NCBI GenBank assembly: GCA_963769665.1
Contig: CAVYMQ010000003.1
Span: 620,001-684,000, forward strand
Origin: JACCTU01 sp963769665
GTDB taxonomy: Bacteria > Actinomycetota > Thermoleophilia > Gaiellales > Gaiellaceae
Length of the DNA: 64,000 bases
Direction: 5' to 3'
Position 1 is the first letter of the stretch, and each line of letters starts with the position of its first letter. This document shows positions 57,556 through 64,000 of this stretch, in pieces. Under the pieces are notes generated by a model. That model was given only the letters and a program-made list of their open reading frames with translations, was not told where the DNA came from and searched no databases. The translations under genes were made by a program, and so were the position numbers.

Positions 57556-57807
57556 CTAGTGGAAGTGCCGGGTTCGGCGAACGTAGTCCTCGACCACGAG
57601 CAGGAACGACTCGTCGCTCGCGATCTCGGTGATCGTGCCCTTGGTGTCCTCGTCGACCTCGGGGTCGTAGTTCAACTCGGTCAGGAACTCAGGGAGGCGG
57701 CCGTCCTGGGACAACGCCGCCATGCGGAGGAAGATCCGCTTCGCCTCGTCGTTCTGCGAAATGGCCTCGAGCGACTCGAGGTCGTCGTTCTGCCACAGGC
57801 CGAGCAT
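57556..57807 (-). CDS. small acidic hypothetical protein, 83 aa
   Basis: Not recognised. Acidic and helical: LWQNDDLESLEAISQNDEAKRIFLRMAALSQDGRLPEFL, then DPEVDEDTKGTITEIASDESFLLVVEDYV. No signal or membrane segment. Located just downstream of the parAB genes on the same strand, separated by 40 bases that include a weak hairpin. Conservation would need comparison with relatives. Confidence 0.55.
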   Translation of the reverse strand: MLGLWQNDDLESLEAISQNDEAKRIFLRMAALSQDGRLPEFLTELNYDPEVDEDTKGTITEIASDESFLLVVEDYVRRTRHFH

Positions 57808-57847
57808 CCTGACCGTGTAACGCCCGCGCAGCCCGGGCGGATACGGC

Positions 57848-58693
57848 CTAGGAGGTCAGGTTCTCGAGCGCCTCCGCGAGCTCCTCGAGCGCGTGCTCGT
57901 CCCGGAACTCGACCACGACCTGGTCCGGGCCGACGCGCGCCTTGAAGCCGGTCGCCCGCTCGAAGGCCTCGCGAACCCGGCCCGCGAGGGCAGGATCGAC
58001 CGCGCTCTTCTTGCGGGGCTTCCGCTTCGCGCCGGCGTCCTGGGCTGCGCGCTCGGCGGCGACGGCGGAGAGACCCTGCGCGACGATCCGCTTCGCGAGC
58101 TTCTTCTGACCCTCGCGGTCCGGCACGGCGAGCACCGCACGGGCGTGCCGCTCGGTCAGCTCGCCGCGGGCGAGCATCCAGAGCACGTCTTCCGGGAGCT
58201 CCAGCAGGCGAACCCGGTTCGAGACGGTGGACTTGGCCTTGCCGACGCGCTCCGCCACCTCACCGAGGGTGAGCCCGAACTCGTCGAGCAGCACCGCGTA
58301 AGCGCGCGCTTCCTCGACTGCGGACAGCTGCTCGCGCGCGACGTTCTCCACGAGCGAGAGCAGGAGCGAGTCGCGGTCGTCGGCCGTGCGGATGAGGGCG
58401 GGCAGGTTGGGCAGCCCGGCGTCCTTGGCGGCGCGCCAGCGACGCTCGCCGGCGATCAGCTCCCAGCCGCCCTCGGCGCGCGGGCGCACGACGACCGGCT
58501 GGAGCAGACCCTGCGCCCGAACGGACGAGGCGAGACCGGTTGCCGCGTCGGGCTCGAAGCGCCGGCGTGGCTGGCGCGGGTTCGCATGGATCTGGTCGAC
58601 GGGGAGCTCGGCGAGCTCCTGGCCGCCCTCGCGACCGCCGATGAGGACTTCCAGGCCCTTCCCCAGGCCCTTGCGCTTAGGCGCGCTCGACAA
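57848..58693 (-). CDS. parB: chromosome-partitioning protein ParB
   Basis: 281 residues from TTG 58693 (MSSAPKRKGLGKGLEVLIG, the normal opening), overlapping parA by 17 bases. ParB/Srx CTPase domain: LPVDQIHANPRQPRRRF, GLLQPVVVRP, ELIAGERRWRAAKDAG (the GERRxRA motif), SLVENVAREQLSAVEEA, then the helix-turn-helix LTLGEVAERVGKAKSTVSNRVRLLELP and a C-terminal dimer domain. Spreads from parS sites and works with ParA in origin segregation. No parS palindrome was noticed in the window. Confidence 0.95.
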   Translation of the reverse strand: MSSAPKRKGLGKGLEVLIGGREGGQELAELPVDQIHANPRQPRRRFEPDAATGLASSVRAQGLLQPVVVRPRAEGGWELIAGERRWRAAKDAGLPNLPALIRTADDRDSLLLSLVENVAREQLSAVEEARAYAVLLDEFGLTLGEVAERVGKAKSTVSNRVRLLELPEDVLWMLARGELTERHARAVLAVPDREGQKKLAKRIVAQGLSAVAAERAAQDAGAKRKPRKKSAVDPALAGRVREAFERATGFKARVGPDQVVVEFRDEHALEELAEALENLTS

Positions 58694-59429
58694 GCTCCAT
58701 CGCCACCTTCCAGTACGCGTCGGCGCCGGGCGACCGGCGATCGTAGGCAATCGCGGGGAGTCCATGACTGGGAGCTTCTGCAAGTCGAACGGAACGAGGC
58801 ACCGTCGTCCGAAAGACGAGGTCGCCGAAGTGCGTGCGCACCTCGCGCTCGACGTCCTGCGCAAGTCGCGTGCGCGAGTCGACCATCGTCATCAAGAGCC
58901 CGGCGACCACGAGCCGCGGATTGAGCCGCGTCTTCACGAGCTCGATCGAGCGCATGATCTCCGCGAGACCCTCAAGCGCGTAGTACTCGGCCTGCACCGG
59001 CACGAGCACGCGATCGGCCGCGGCGAGCGCGTTGACCGTCAGCGGCCCGAGCGACGGCGGGCAGTCGAGGAAGACGTACTCGTACGCGTCTGTTCCTTCG
59101 GCGAGCGACTCCGCTAGGTACCGGTCGCCGTCGTCGCGGCGCGCGAGCTCGACGACCGCGCCGGCGAGCGCCGCCTTGGACGCGACGAGCGAGAGGTTCG
59201 CGAACTGGGTCGGCTTCGCAAGCTCGGAGAGCGGCACGCCGTCGAGCAGGTCGTAGCTCGAGGTCCCGTTTGCGCTCTCGCCGAGGCCCGAGGTCGCGTT
59301 CGCCTGCGGATCGAGGTCGACGACGAGCGACCTCTCGCCCGCCTCGGCAAGGCAGGCGGCGAGATTGACGGCCGTCGTGGTCTTCCCGACGCCGCCCTTC
59401 TGGTTTGCAACCGCATAGATCCGCGCCAC
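58677..59429 (-). CDS. parA: chromosome-partitioning ATPase ParA
   Basis: 250 residues. Deviant Walker A KGGVGKTT at 11-18, NLAACLAEAGERSLVVDLDPQANATSGLG, ESGAFLDCPPSLGPLTVNALAAADRVLVPVQAEYYALEGL (Walker B DCPPSLG), RLVVAGLLMTMVDSR. Drives ParB-parS segregation by binding nucleoid DNA. The gene order parB-parA-rsmG-jag-yidC with all stops near or inside the next start suggests a single transcript from rpmH side. Confidence 0.95.
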   Translation of the reverse strand: MARIYAVANQKGGVGKTTTAVNLAACLAEAGERSLVVDLDPQANATSGLGESANGTSSYDLLDGVPLSELAKPTQFANLSLVASKAALAGAVVELARRDDGDRYLAESLAEGTDAYEYVFLDCPPSLGPLTVNALAAADRVLVPVQAEYYALEGLAEIMRSIELVKTRLNPRLVVAGLLMTMVDSRTRLAQDVEREVRTHFGDLVFRTTVPRSVRLAEAPSHGLPAIAYDRRSPGADAYWKVAMELVERA

Positions 59430-59442
59430 CTGGCCAGCCTAC

Positions 59443-60090
59443 TCAGGCGAGCGGACGCTTTTTCGCAACGCCCGGCCGGCGCGGAAAACCGTCCGGTGTG
59501 TGCGCGATTTTCGGGATCACGAGCAGCCCCGGCTCCTCCGTGACCTCGCCGCCGCCGACCCGGTCGGCGACCCGCTGCACCTGCTCGGGGTCTACGCTCG
59601 GCCCGACGTACAGGACGACTGCGCCTCCAGCGGCAACGAGCGGCAGACACCACTCGGCGGCCACCGGAGGCGAAGCGAGTGCCCGGGCAACGGCGACTGC
59701 GAAGCGGTCGGTTTCGTGCTCCTCGGCGCGGCCCCGCGAGACCTGCACGTTCGGGAACGCCTGGGCGAACCGCTCGAGGTGGGCGACCTTGCGCTCCTGC
59801 GACTCGAGCAGTGTCACCTCACGCTCGGGAAACACCGACGCGAGCGGGATCCCCGGCGAGCCACCGCCGGAGCCCACGTCGACGATCGTGCCGTCGAAGC
59901 GGCGAATCACGTCGACCGCGGCGAGCGAGCGCTCGACGTGCTCCCGCCAACCCTCGTCGAAGTCGTCGATCGCGGTCAGCCCGGGAGTCGAGACGAGCGC
60001 CTCGACCCAGGCGACGAGCCGCGGGTCCCTACTCGGCGAGGACGACAACGAACCGGTTCGGCTCGGCGCCTTCGCTCGCGGTCTCGACAC
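59443..60090 (-). CDS. rsmG: 16S rRNA (guanine-N7) methyltransferase RsmG
   Basis: 215 residues. GTG 60090 has AAGGAG 7 bases upstream although it overlaps jag by 62 bases; TTG 60048 is the alternative. SAM site IVDVGSGGGSPGIPLASVFPEREVTLLESQERKVAHLERF, SRGRAEE, AVARALASPPVAAEWCLPLVAAGGAVVLYVGP. Methylates G527 of 16S rRNA (E. coli numbering). In its usual place between parA and jag. Confidence 0.93.
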   Translation of the reverse strand: MSRPRAKAPSRTGSLSSSPSRDPRLVAWVEALVSTPGLTAIDDFDEGWREHVERSLAAVDVIRRFDGTIVDVGSGGGSPGIPLASVFPEREVTLLESQERKVAHLERFAQAFPNVQVSRGRAEEHETDRFAVAVARALASPPVAAEWCLPLVAAGGAVVLYVGPSVDPEQVQRVADRVGGGEVTEEPGLLVIPKIAHTPDGFPRRPGVAKKRPLA

Positions 60091-60700
60091 CGGGGAACTC
60101 CTTCAACCGCAGATGCACGATCTTCCGCTCAATCGACGTCATCGGCTCGAGCTCCGCGCGACCGTCCTCGAGCGCACGTTGCGCCGCCCGAACGGCCATC
60201 GTCTCGAGCGTCGCGCGTCGCCGGTCGCGATAGCCGGCGGCGTCCACGACGACGTCCTTCGCACCTTCGGCACCCCCGCGCCGTGCGACGGCGTTCGCGA
60301 GGTACTGGATCGCGTCGATCGTCTGGCCGTGCTTGCCGATCAGCAGCCCGAGCTCAGCGCCACCGCAGACGACGTGGATCGCCTCGTCGTCCTCGCGGAC
60401 GTCGACCCGGCAGCGAACGCCGATTCCGACGGCGACGCGCTCCACGAGCTCACGCGCCTGCGCCGCCTCGGGGCTCTCGTCGCGCGGCTCCGGGGCCGCA
60501 CTCTCGTCGACCACCGCGACGACCCGGGCCGGCATGTAGCCGACACCGAGCAGTCCGCGCTCGCCCTCGGTCAGCACCTGAAACCGCACCGACGCCTTGT
60601 CGAGCGCCGGATAGAGCTGCTCGAGCTCCCGCAGCGCCGCCCACTTCGCCTCGCCGACGGTCTCGCCCGTCGTCTCGACCCGAAGCGGCTCCTCGCTCAT
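60029..60700 (-). CDS. jag: Jag/KhpB-type RNA-binding protein
   Basis: 223 residues from ATG 60700 (ATGA overlap with yidC). Jag_N region ~1-60 (VETTGETVGEAKWAALRELEQLYPALDKASVRFQVLTEGERGLLGVGYMPARV), a KH domain (GAELGLLIGKHGQTIDAIQYLANAVARR, with the GxxG-like IGKHGQ) and an R3H domain (AAGYRDRRRATLETMAVRAAQRALEDGR). Binds RNA with KhpA and affects cell envelope genes in Gram-positives. Standard position after yidC. Confidence 0.93.
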   Translation of the reverse strand: MSEEPLRVETTGETVGEAKWAALRELEQLYPALDKASVRFQVLTEGERGLLGVGYMPARVVAVVDESAAPEPRDESPEAAQARELVERVAVGIGVRCRVDVREDDEAIHVVCGGAELGLLIGKHGQTIDAIQYLANAVARRGGAEGAKDVVVDAAGYRDRRRATLETMAVRAAQRALEDGRAELEPMTSIERKIVHLRLKEFPGVETASEGAEPNRFVVVLAE

Positions 60701-61563
60701 CGCCGCGCGCGCTTCTTCTTCTTCTTGACGCGGCGCGGTGGGGCGGTCGCGGCGGCCGGCGTCGCCTCGGACTCGGCCTTCGCCTTCGCGTCCCCGCCGC
60801 CACCGGGCGCCGTCCGAGAGCTGCGCTTCTCCGGGGGCACCGGCTTGGGCCGGAGCTTCCGCGTCACGAGGCCCTGGCCCGTGGTCCAAAGGTTCGTCGT
60901 GACCCAGTAGATCATCAGCCCCGCCGGGAAGTTGATCACGAAGAAGAGGAAGATCAACGGCAGCGCAAGCAGCAGGTAGCGCTGCATCTTGTCCATCGTC
61001 GCCGACATGAAGTACGTGGACGCGGTCTGGCTCGTCGCGTAGAGGATGAGCAGGATGACCATCGAGAGCGTGTCCTCGCTCAGGTTCTGCGTGATGTCGG
61101 GAACCAGGTCCCACAGCCAACCGAGCTCTGTCAGCGAGTCGGTGCCCGCGTACTTCGGCTTAGCCAGCACCTCGGAGTCGAAGTCCCGCAGGACGAAGAA
61201 CAGTCCGAGAAAAACCGGGATCTGAAACAGGATCGGCAGGCACGACGAGGCCGGGTTGATCTTGTTCTCCCGGTAGAACTTCATCAGCTCTTCCTGCTGC
61301 TTCGCGCGGTCCTGCTTGTAGCGCTGCTGGATCGCCTTCATCTCCGGCGCGTGCGCCTGGAGGCGCTGCATCGAGTGGATCTGCCGCACCGTCAGCGGGA
61401 GCAGGATCGTGCGGACGATGATCGTCGTCGCGACGATCGCCCACGCCCACGGAAGACCTCCGTCGCCGGGCCAGAGCCAGTCCGTCGCGTGGAGCGCCTC
61501 GAGCAGCCACGTTAGGCCCTGCTCGAGCTCGTTCAATACCGGGATGGCGAGGGGCAGGTTCAT
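60697..61563 (-). CDS. yidC: membrane protein insertase YidC/Oxa1
   Basis: 288 residues. About five membrane helices: LPWAWAIVATTIIVRTILLPLTVRQI, LPILFQIPVFLGLFFVLRDFD, LSMVILLILYATSQTASTYFM, YLLLALPLIFLFFVINFPAGLMIYWVTTNLW, with the positively charged cytoplasmic loop QRYKQDRAKQQEELMKFYRE. No lipoprotein Cys at the N-terminus. Basic C-terminal tail (RRVKKKKKRARR) contacts the ribosome. Inserts membrane proteins. ATGA overlap with yidD on its 5' side. Confidence 0.95.
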   Translation of the reverse strand: MNLPLAIPVLNELEQGLTWLLEALHATDWLWPGDGGLPWAWAIVATTIIVRTILLPLTVRQIHSMQRLQAHAPEMKAIQQRYKQDRAKQQEELMKFYRENKINPASSCLPILFQIPVFLGLFFVLRDFDSEVLAKPKYAGTDSLTELGWLWDLVPDITQNLSEDTLSMVILLILYATSQTASTYFMSATMDKMQRYLLLALPLIFLFFVINFPAGLMIYWVTTNLWTTGQGLVTRKLRPKPVPPEKRSSRTAPGGGGDAKAKAESEATPAAATAPPRRVKKKKKRARR

Positions 61564-61769
61564 GCCGGGTCGAACCCTCCGTGACTCCAGGGGTTGCAGC
61601 GAAGCAGCCGCCAGCCGGCCTTCAGCGAGCCCTTGACGAGGCCGTGCGCGCGAAACGCGTCGAGCGCGTACTGCGAGCACGAGGGGTGGTACTTGCAGGT
61701 CCCGGCAGGCACGAGGCGCCCGAGCGTGACGCGGTAGCCGTGCACGAGGCCGATGCCGACGTACCTCAC
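61560..61769 (-). CDS. yidD: membrane protein insertion efficiency factor YidD
   Basis: 69 residues from GTG 61769 (GTGA overlap with rnpA). GTCKYHPSCSQYALDAFRAHGLVKGSLKAGWRLLRCNPWSHGGFDP is the family core, with three conserved Cys (CKYHPSCSQY and RCNPW). Assists membrane insertion next to YidC. Confidence 0.95.
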   Translation of the reverse strand: MRYVGIGLVHGYRVTLGRLVPAGTCKYHPSCSQYALDAFRAHGLVKGSLKAGWRLLRCNPWSHGGFDPA

Positions 61770-62113
61770 GCCGCGGCCTTCTTCAGCACTTCGTCGACCC
61801 GCTCCTGGAGCCACGGAAACCCCTGAGCCTGAACGGCCTCGGGCAGGCCGGGCCGCGCGATCAGGACGTAGTCCTTCCCCTCCGGCACGCGGTCGAGCAT
61901 CGCGCGCCAGCTCTCACGGAGCTGCCGCTTGAGCCGGTTGCGAACAACCGCGCCGCCGAGCTGTTTCGGCACGGCGATCCCGAGCCGCGGGTCCTCGGCG
62001 GTCTCCGAGCGGTCGAACCAGTAGAGGACGAGAAAGCGCGTCGACACGGAGCGACCCTGACGGTAGACGGAGTCGAAGTCCCGCGAGCGCGAGAGGCGAT
62101 GTCGACGCTGCAC
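61766..62113 (-). CDS. rnpA: ribonuclease P protein component
   Basis: 115 residues from GTG 62113 (MQRRHRLSRSRDFDSVYRQGRSVSTRF). RNR motif region AVVRNRLKRQLRESWRAM is complete, and GIAVPKQLGGAVVRN is typical. Binds RNase P RNA for 5' processing of tRNA precursors. The start lies 5 bases after the rpmH stop. Confidence 0.95.
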   Translation of the reverse strand: MQRRHRLSRSRDFDSVYRQGRSVSTRFLVLYWFDRSETAEDPRLGIAVPKQLGGAVVRNRLKRQLRESWRAMLDRVPEGKDYVLIARPGLPEAVQAQGFPWLQERVDEVLKKAAA

Positions 62114-62118
62114 GCCGC

Positions 62119-62253
62119 TCAGGCGGAGAGACGCTTGCGGCCGCGCGCCCGGCGTCGCTTCAGGATCACGCGACCCGCACGTGTCGACATGCGCGCGCGA
62201 AAACCGTGCTTGCGCTTTCGGCGACGAACGTTTGGCTGATAGGTGCGCTTCAC
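62119..62253 (-). CDS. rpmH: 50S ribosomal protein L34
   Basis: 44 residues from GTG 62253. KRTYQPNVRRRKRKHGFRARMSTRAGRVIL is diagnostic of L34. First gene of the minus-strand cluster rpmH-rnpA-yidD-yidC-jag-rsmG-parA-parB. A longer in-frame start at 62382 lies beyond the promoter -10 and is not credible. Confidence 0.97.
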   Translation of the reverse strand: MKRTYQPNVRRRKRKHGFRARMSTRAGRVILKRRRARGRKRLSA

Positions 62254-62302
62254 GAAGGACTCGTTCGGAACAAAATTCGCGCCCCTTGCGGGGCGAGCGA
62301 TG

Positions 62303-62308
62303 AGTATA
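62303..62308 (-). promoter_or_regulatory. -10 element of the rpmH promoter
   Basis: On the minus strand TATACT (complement of 62303-62308) is a near-consensus -10 located 50 bases before GTG 62253, preceded by CCTTGTC. A short GC hairpin (GCCCC-TTGC-GGGGC, 62281-62294) lies at the start of the resulting leader. No clear -35 is visible. Confidence 0.45.
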
Positions 62309-62317
62309 GACAAGGGG

Positions 62318-62394
62318 TTGTACACGACGTTTTCCACAGCACGAAGCGCCTGCTGAGGCAAGGAAATCGACGCGTCGTCCACACCTGTGGAGAG
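62318..62394. promoter_or_regulatory. DnaA-box-like sites between rpmH and dnaA
   Basis: Four 9-mers resemble the DnaA box (TTRTCCACA): TTGTACACG at 62318-62326, TTTTCCACA at 62330-62338, TCGTCCACA at 62375-62383, and in opposite direction CTCTCCACA (complement of 62386-62394). The last two face each other through CCACACCTGTGG. They could autoregulate dnaA or form part of the origin. Confidence 0.5.
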
Positions 62395-62453
62395 TCATGT
62401 GGGCGTTGCTGTTCTCCCTGCAAATCGGCCCTTTTTCGTCCAGAGGTCCCGTG

Positions 62454-62482
62454 TTGTGACGACGCAGAGAGGCTGCTATTGT
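62454..62482 (+). promoter_or_regulatory. sigma-70 promoter of dnaA
   Basis: TTGTGA (62454-62459) and TATTGT (62477-62482) are separated by exactly 17 bases, a good housekeeping promoter oriented toward dnaA. Transcription would start near 62489, leaving a ~35-base leader with AAGGAG at 62507-62512. Confidence 0.6.
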
Positions 62483-62524
62483 CGCTCGCTCGCACGCCCC
62501 CATGTGAAGGAGCTTCCCACCTCG

Positions 62525-63883
62525 GTGGAACACCAAGTCGAGCTGACTGCCGAGAGTCTTTGGGGCGAAGTCTCCAGTCGGCTCAGGGGAGCGTTGAACG
62601 ACACCACGTACCGAACGTGGTTCGACGATGTCGAAGGTGAAGAGCTCACCGACGACACGTTCGTTCTCCGAGTGCCGAACGACTTCGCGCGAGAGTGGAT
62701 CGAGGGACACTTCCTCGGTCTGATCAAGGCCGCCGTCAAGGACTCGATCGGCCACGAGCGGCGCGTGAGCCTGCGCGTCGTCGAGGGGCACTCGACCGGA
62801 GGCCTGCCGGAGCCGCTTCCCGCGGAGGTCGAACGGCCGCCGAAGCGCGGCGAGGCCGGCATGAACCCGAAGTACATCTTCGACCTCTTCGTGATCGGCT
62901 CGTCGAACCGGTTCGCCCACGCGGCCGCGCTCGCGGTCGCCGAGGCGCCGGCGCAGGCCTACAACCCGCTCTTCATCTACGGCGGGACCGGGCTTGGCAA
63001 GACGCACCTGATGCAGGCGATCGCCCAGTACGTCATGCAGCACTCGCGCGACCTCAGCGTGCGCTACGTGACCAGCGAGACCTTCATGAACGACTTCATC
63101 AACTCGCTCCGCGACAAGCGGATCGAGGGCTTCAAGCAGCGCTACCGCGCCTACGACCTCCTACTGGTCGACGACGTGCAGTTCTTCGAGCACAAAGAGC
63201 GGATCCAGGAAGAGTTCTTCCACACGTTCAACTCGCTCTACGAGGCCGGCAGCCAGATCGTCATGTCCTCCGACCGACCGCCGCGCGAGATCTCGACCCT
63301 CGAGGAGCGGCTGCGGTCGCGCTTCGAGTGGGGGTTGATCACCGACATCCAGCCGCCCGACCTCGAGACCCGGATCGCGATCCTCCGCAAGAAGGTCAAG
63401 ACCGACGGGATCCACGTGCCCGACCCGCAGGTGCTCACTTTCGTCGCGAGCCGGATCGAGTCGAACATCCGCGAGCTCGAGGGCGCGCTCACCCGCGTGG
63501 TCGCCTTCTCGTCGCTGACCGGCCGGCCGATGACGGTCGAGCTCGCCCAGGAGGTCTTGAAAGACGTCTTCCCGCAAGGCGAAGCCGCGGAGGTCTCAAT
63601 CCGCCGGATCCAGGAGACGGTCTCGGAGCGCTTCAACCTTTCCCTGAGCGAGCTCACAGGCGAGAAGCGCTCGCAGAACATCGTCTACCCGCGACAGGTC
63701 GCGATGTACCTGTCCCGCGAGCTCACGGACTCCTCGCTGCCCAAGATCGGCAAGGAATTCGGCGGTCGCGACCACACGACGGTGATCCACGCCACGTCCA
63801 AGATCGCCCGTCTGATCAGGGAGGACAGATCTGTGTACAACCTCGTCCAAGAGCTAACAGCTCGGATCAAACAGGTCCGCTAG
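62525..63883 (+). CDS. dnaA: chromosomal replication initiator DnaA
   Basis: 452 residues from GTG 62525 (MEHQVELTAESLWGEV); AAGGAG is ~12 bases upstream, and GTG 62504 is an alternative start that would need another ribosome site. Domain I ~5-85 (LNDTTYRTWFDD), short domain II, AAA+ domain III with Walker A GGTGLGKT 153-160 and LLVDDVQFFEHK, and domain IV with the DNA-binding signature GKEFGGRDHTTVIHA. Opens oriC. It is transcribed away from rpmH. Confidence 0.96.
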   Translation: MEHQVELTAESLWGEVSSRLRGALNDTTYRTWFDDVEGEELTDDTFVLRVPNDFAREWIEGHFLGLIKAAVKDSIGHERRVSLRVVEGHSTGGLPEPLPAEVERPPKRGEAGMNPKYIFDLFVIGSSNRFAHAAALAVAEAPAQAYNPLFIYGGTGLGKTHLMQAIAQYVMQHSRDLSVRYVTSETFMNDFINSLRDKRIEGFKQRYRAYDLLLVDDVQFFEHKERIQEEFFHTFNSLYEAGSQIVMSSDRPPREISTLEERLRSRFEWGLITDIQPPDLETRIAILRKKVKTDGIHVPDPQVLTFVASRIESNIRELEGALTRVVAFSSLTGRPMTVELAQEVLKDVFPQGEAAEVSIRRIQETVSERFNLSLSELTGEKRSQNIVYPRQVAMYLSRELTDSSLPKIGKEFGGRDHTTVIHATSKIARLIREDRSVYNLVQELTARIKQVR

Positions 63884-64000
63884 CGCCGATGCCTGTGCAC
63901 AACCCCAATTCGTCCCCAGGTCCTCTCCCAGGCGCAACACCCCGCCCAGAGCCGAGGGCGACCTTCGTCCCCGGTCCCCACACCCCCTACTACTGCTTCT
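63884..64000. other. start of dnaA downstream intergenic region (probable oriC edge)
   Basis: The window stops 117 bases after dnaA. One DnaA-box-like 9-mer is present: TTGTGCACA on the minus strand (complement of 63894-63902). The rest is C-rich without hairpin or gene. In actinobacteria the space between dnaA and dnaN commonly holds oriC, so the origin probably continues beyond the window. Confidence 0.4.

Noticed and set aside
1..64000. CRISPR arrays, insertion sequences, prophage or rRNA operons
   Set aside because: No direct-repeat arrays, transposase or integrase motifs, phage structural genes or rRNA signatures were seen on either strand.

Overview
The window is about 64 kb of very GC-rich bacterial chromosome (roughly 70 % G+C). 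It has dense, often overlapping genes, many GTG/TTG/CTG starts and very short intergenic spaces. The gene order at the right end (parB-parA-rsmG-jag-yidC-yidD-rnpA-rpmH, then divergent dnaA) is the classical origin-of-replication neighbourhood. The class III cyclase, DUF1028, DUF1385, DUF2079 and DUF2203 proteins, the C5 heme route and the trehalose enzymes suggest a high-GC actinobacterium. A deep-branching group such as Thermoleophilia is my guess from overall protein flavour, not something the sequence proves. I see no insertion sequence, prophage, CRISPR array or island, and codon and base use look uniform. No gene-free stretch exceeds 300 bases; the longest is 271 bases between rpmH and dnaA.

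Layout. 1-14 kb holds housekeeping genes in short runs: cyclase end, UPF0173 hydrolase, DUF1028, cupin, Ldh-like oxidoreductase, HAD phosphatase, Mrp ATPase, flavoprotein, cyclic-nucleotide-domain protein, DUF72, inositol-phosphatase-like and DUF1015 proteins, a YhaM-like exonuclease, an EamA transporter, an esterase and a YchF-like GTPase. 14-21 kb is mostly minus strand: sigma factor, methylmalonyl-CoA epimerase, a short FtsH, and a run starting at tryptophan 2,3-dioxygenase. 21-28 kb has RarA (with an apparent frameshift), small stress-type proteins, two response regulators, arginase, tRNA-Phe and a purine permease.

28-36.5 kb is a single minus-strand run of 13 tightly packed or overlapping genes. 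It joins molybdopterin synthesis (moaC, moaB/mogA), cytochrome c/heme handling (ccmA, ccmB, ccmC, a ccmD-like 49-residue gene, a CcsA/HemX-like protein) and heme synthesis (hemA, hemC, hemD), and ends in a perfect hairpin. 36.5-39.5 kb holds two trehalose glycosyltransferases separated by a remarkable rod-like inverted-repeat element of about 164 bases. 39.4-43.3 kb is an envelope-stress-like set (anti-sigma-type kinase, HtrA protease, histidine kinase, PhoB-type regulator). 43-57 kb is envelope biology: a degenerate M28 membrane protein, sortase, MoeA, glycosyltransferases, DUF2079 protein, penicillin-binding protein, MscS channel, CPBP protease and L,D-transpeptidase. 57-64 kb carries tRNA-Ile, the parAB/rsmG/jag/yidC/rnpA/rpmH cluster and dnaA with DnaA-box-like sites.

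Recurrent themes: genes linked by 4-base NTGA overlaps, including several where only a CTG start keeps the conserved N-terminus; and divergent gene pairs whose TAnnnT -10 elements lie 6-12 bases from both start codons, implying leaderless or nearly leaderless transcripts.
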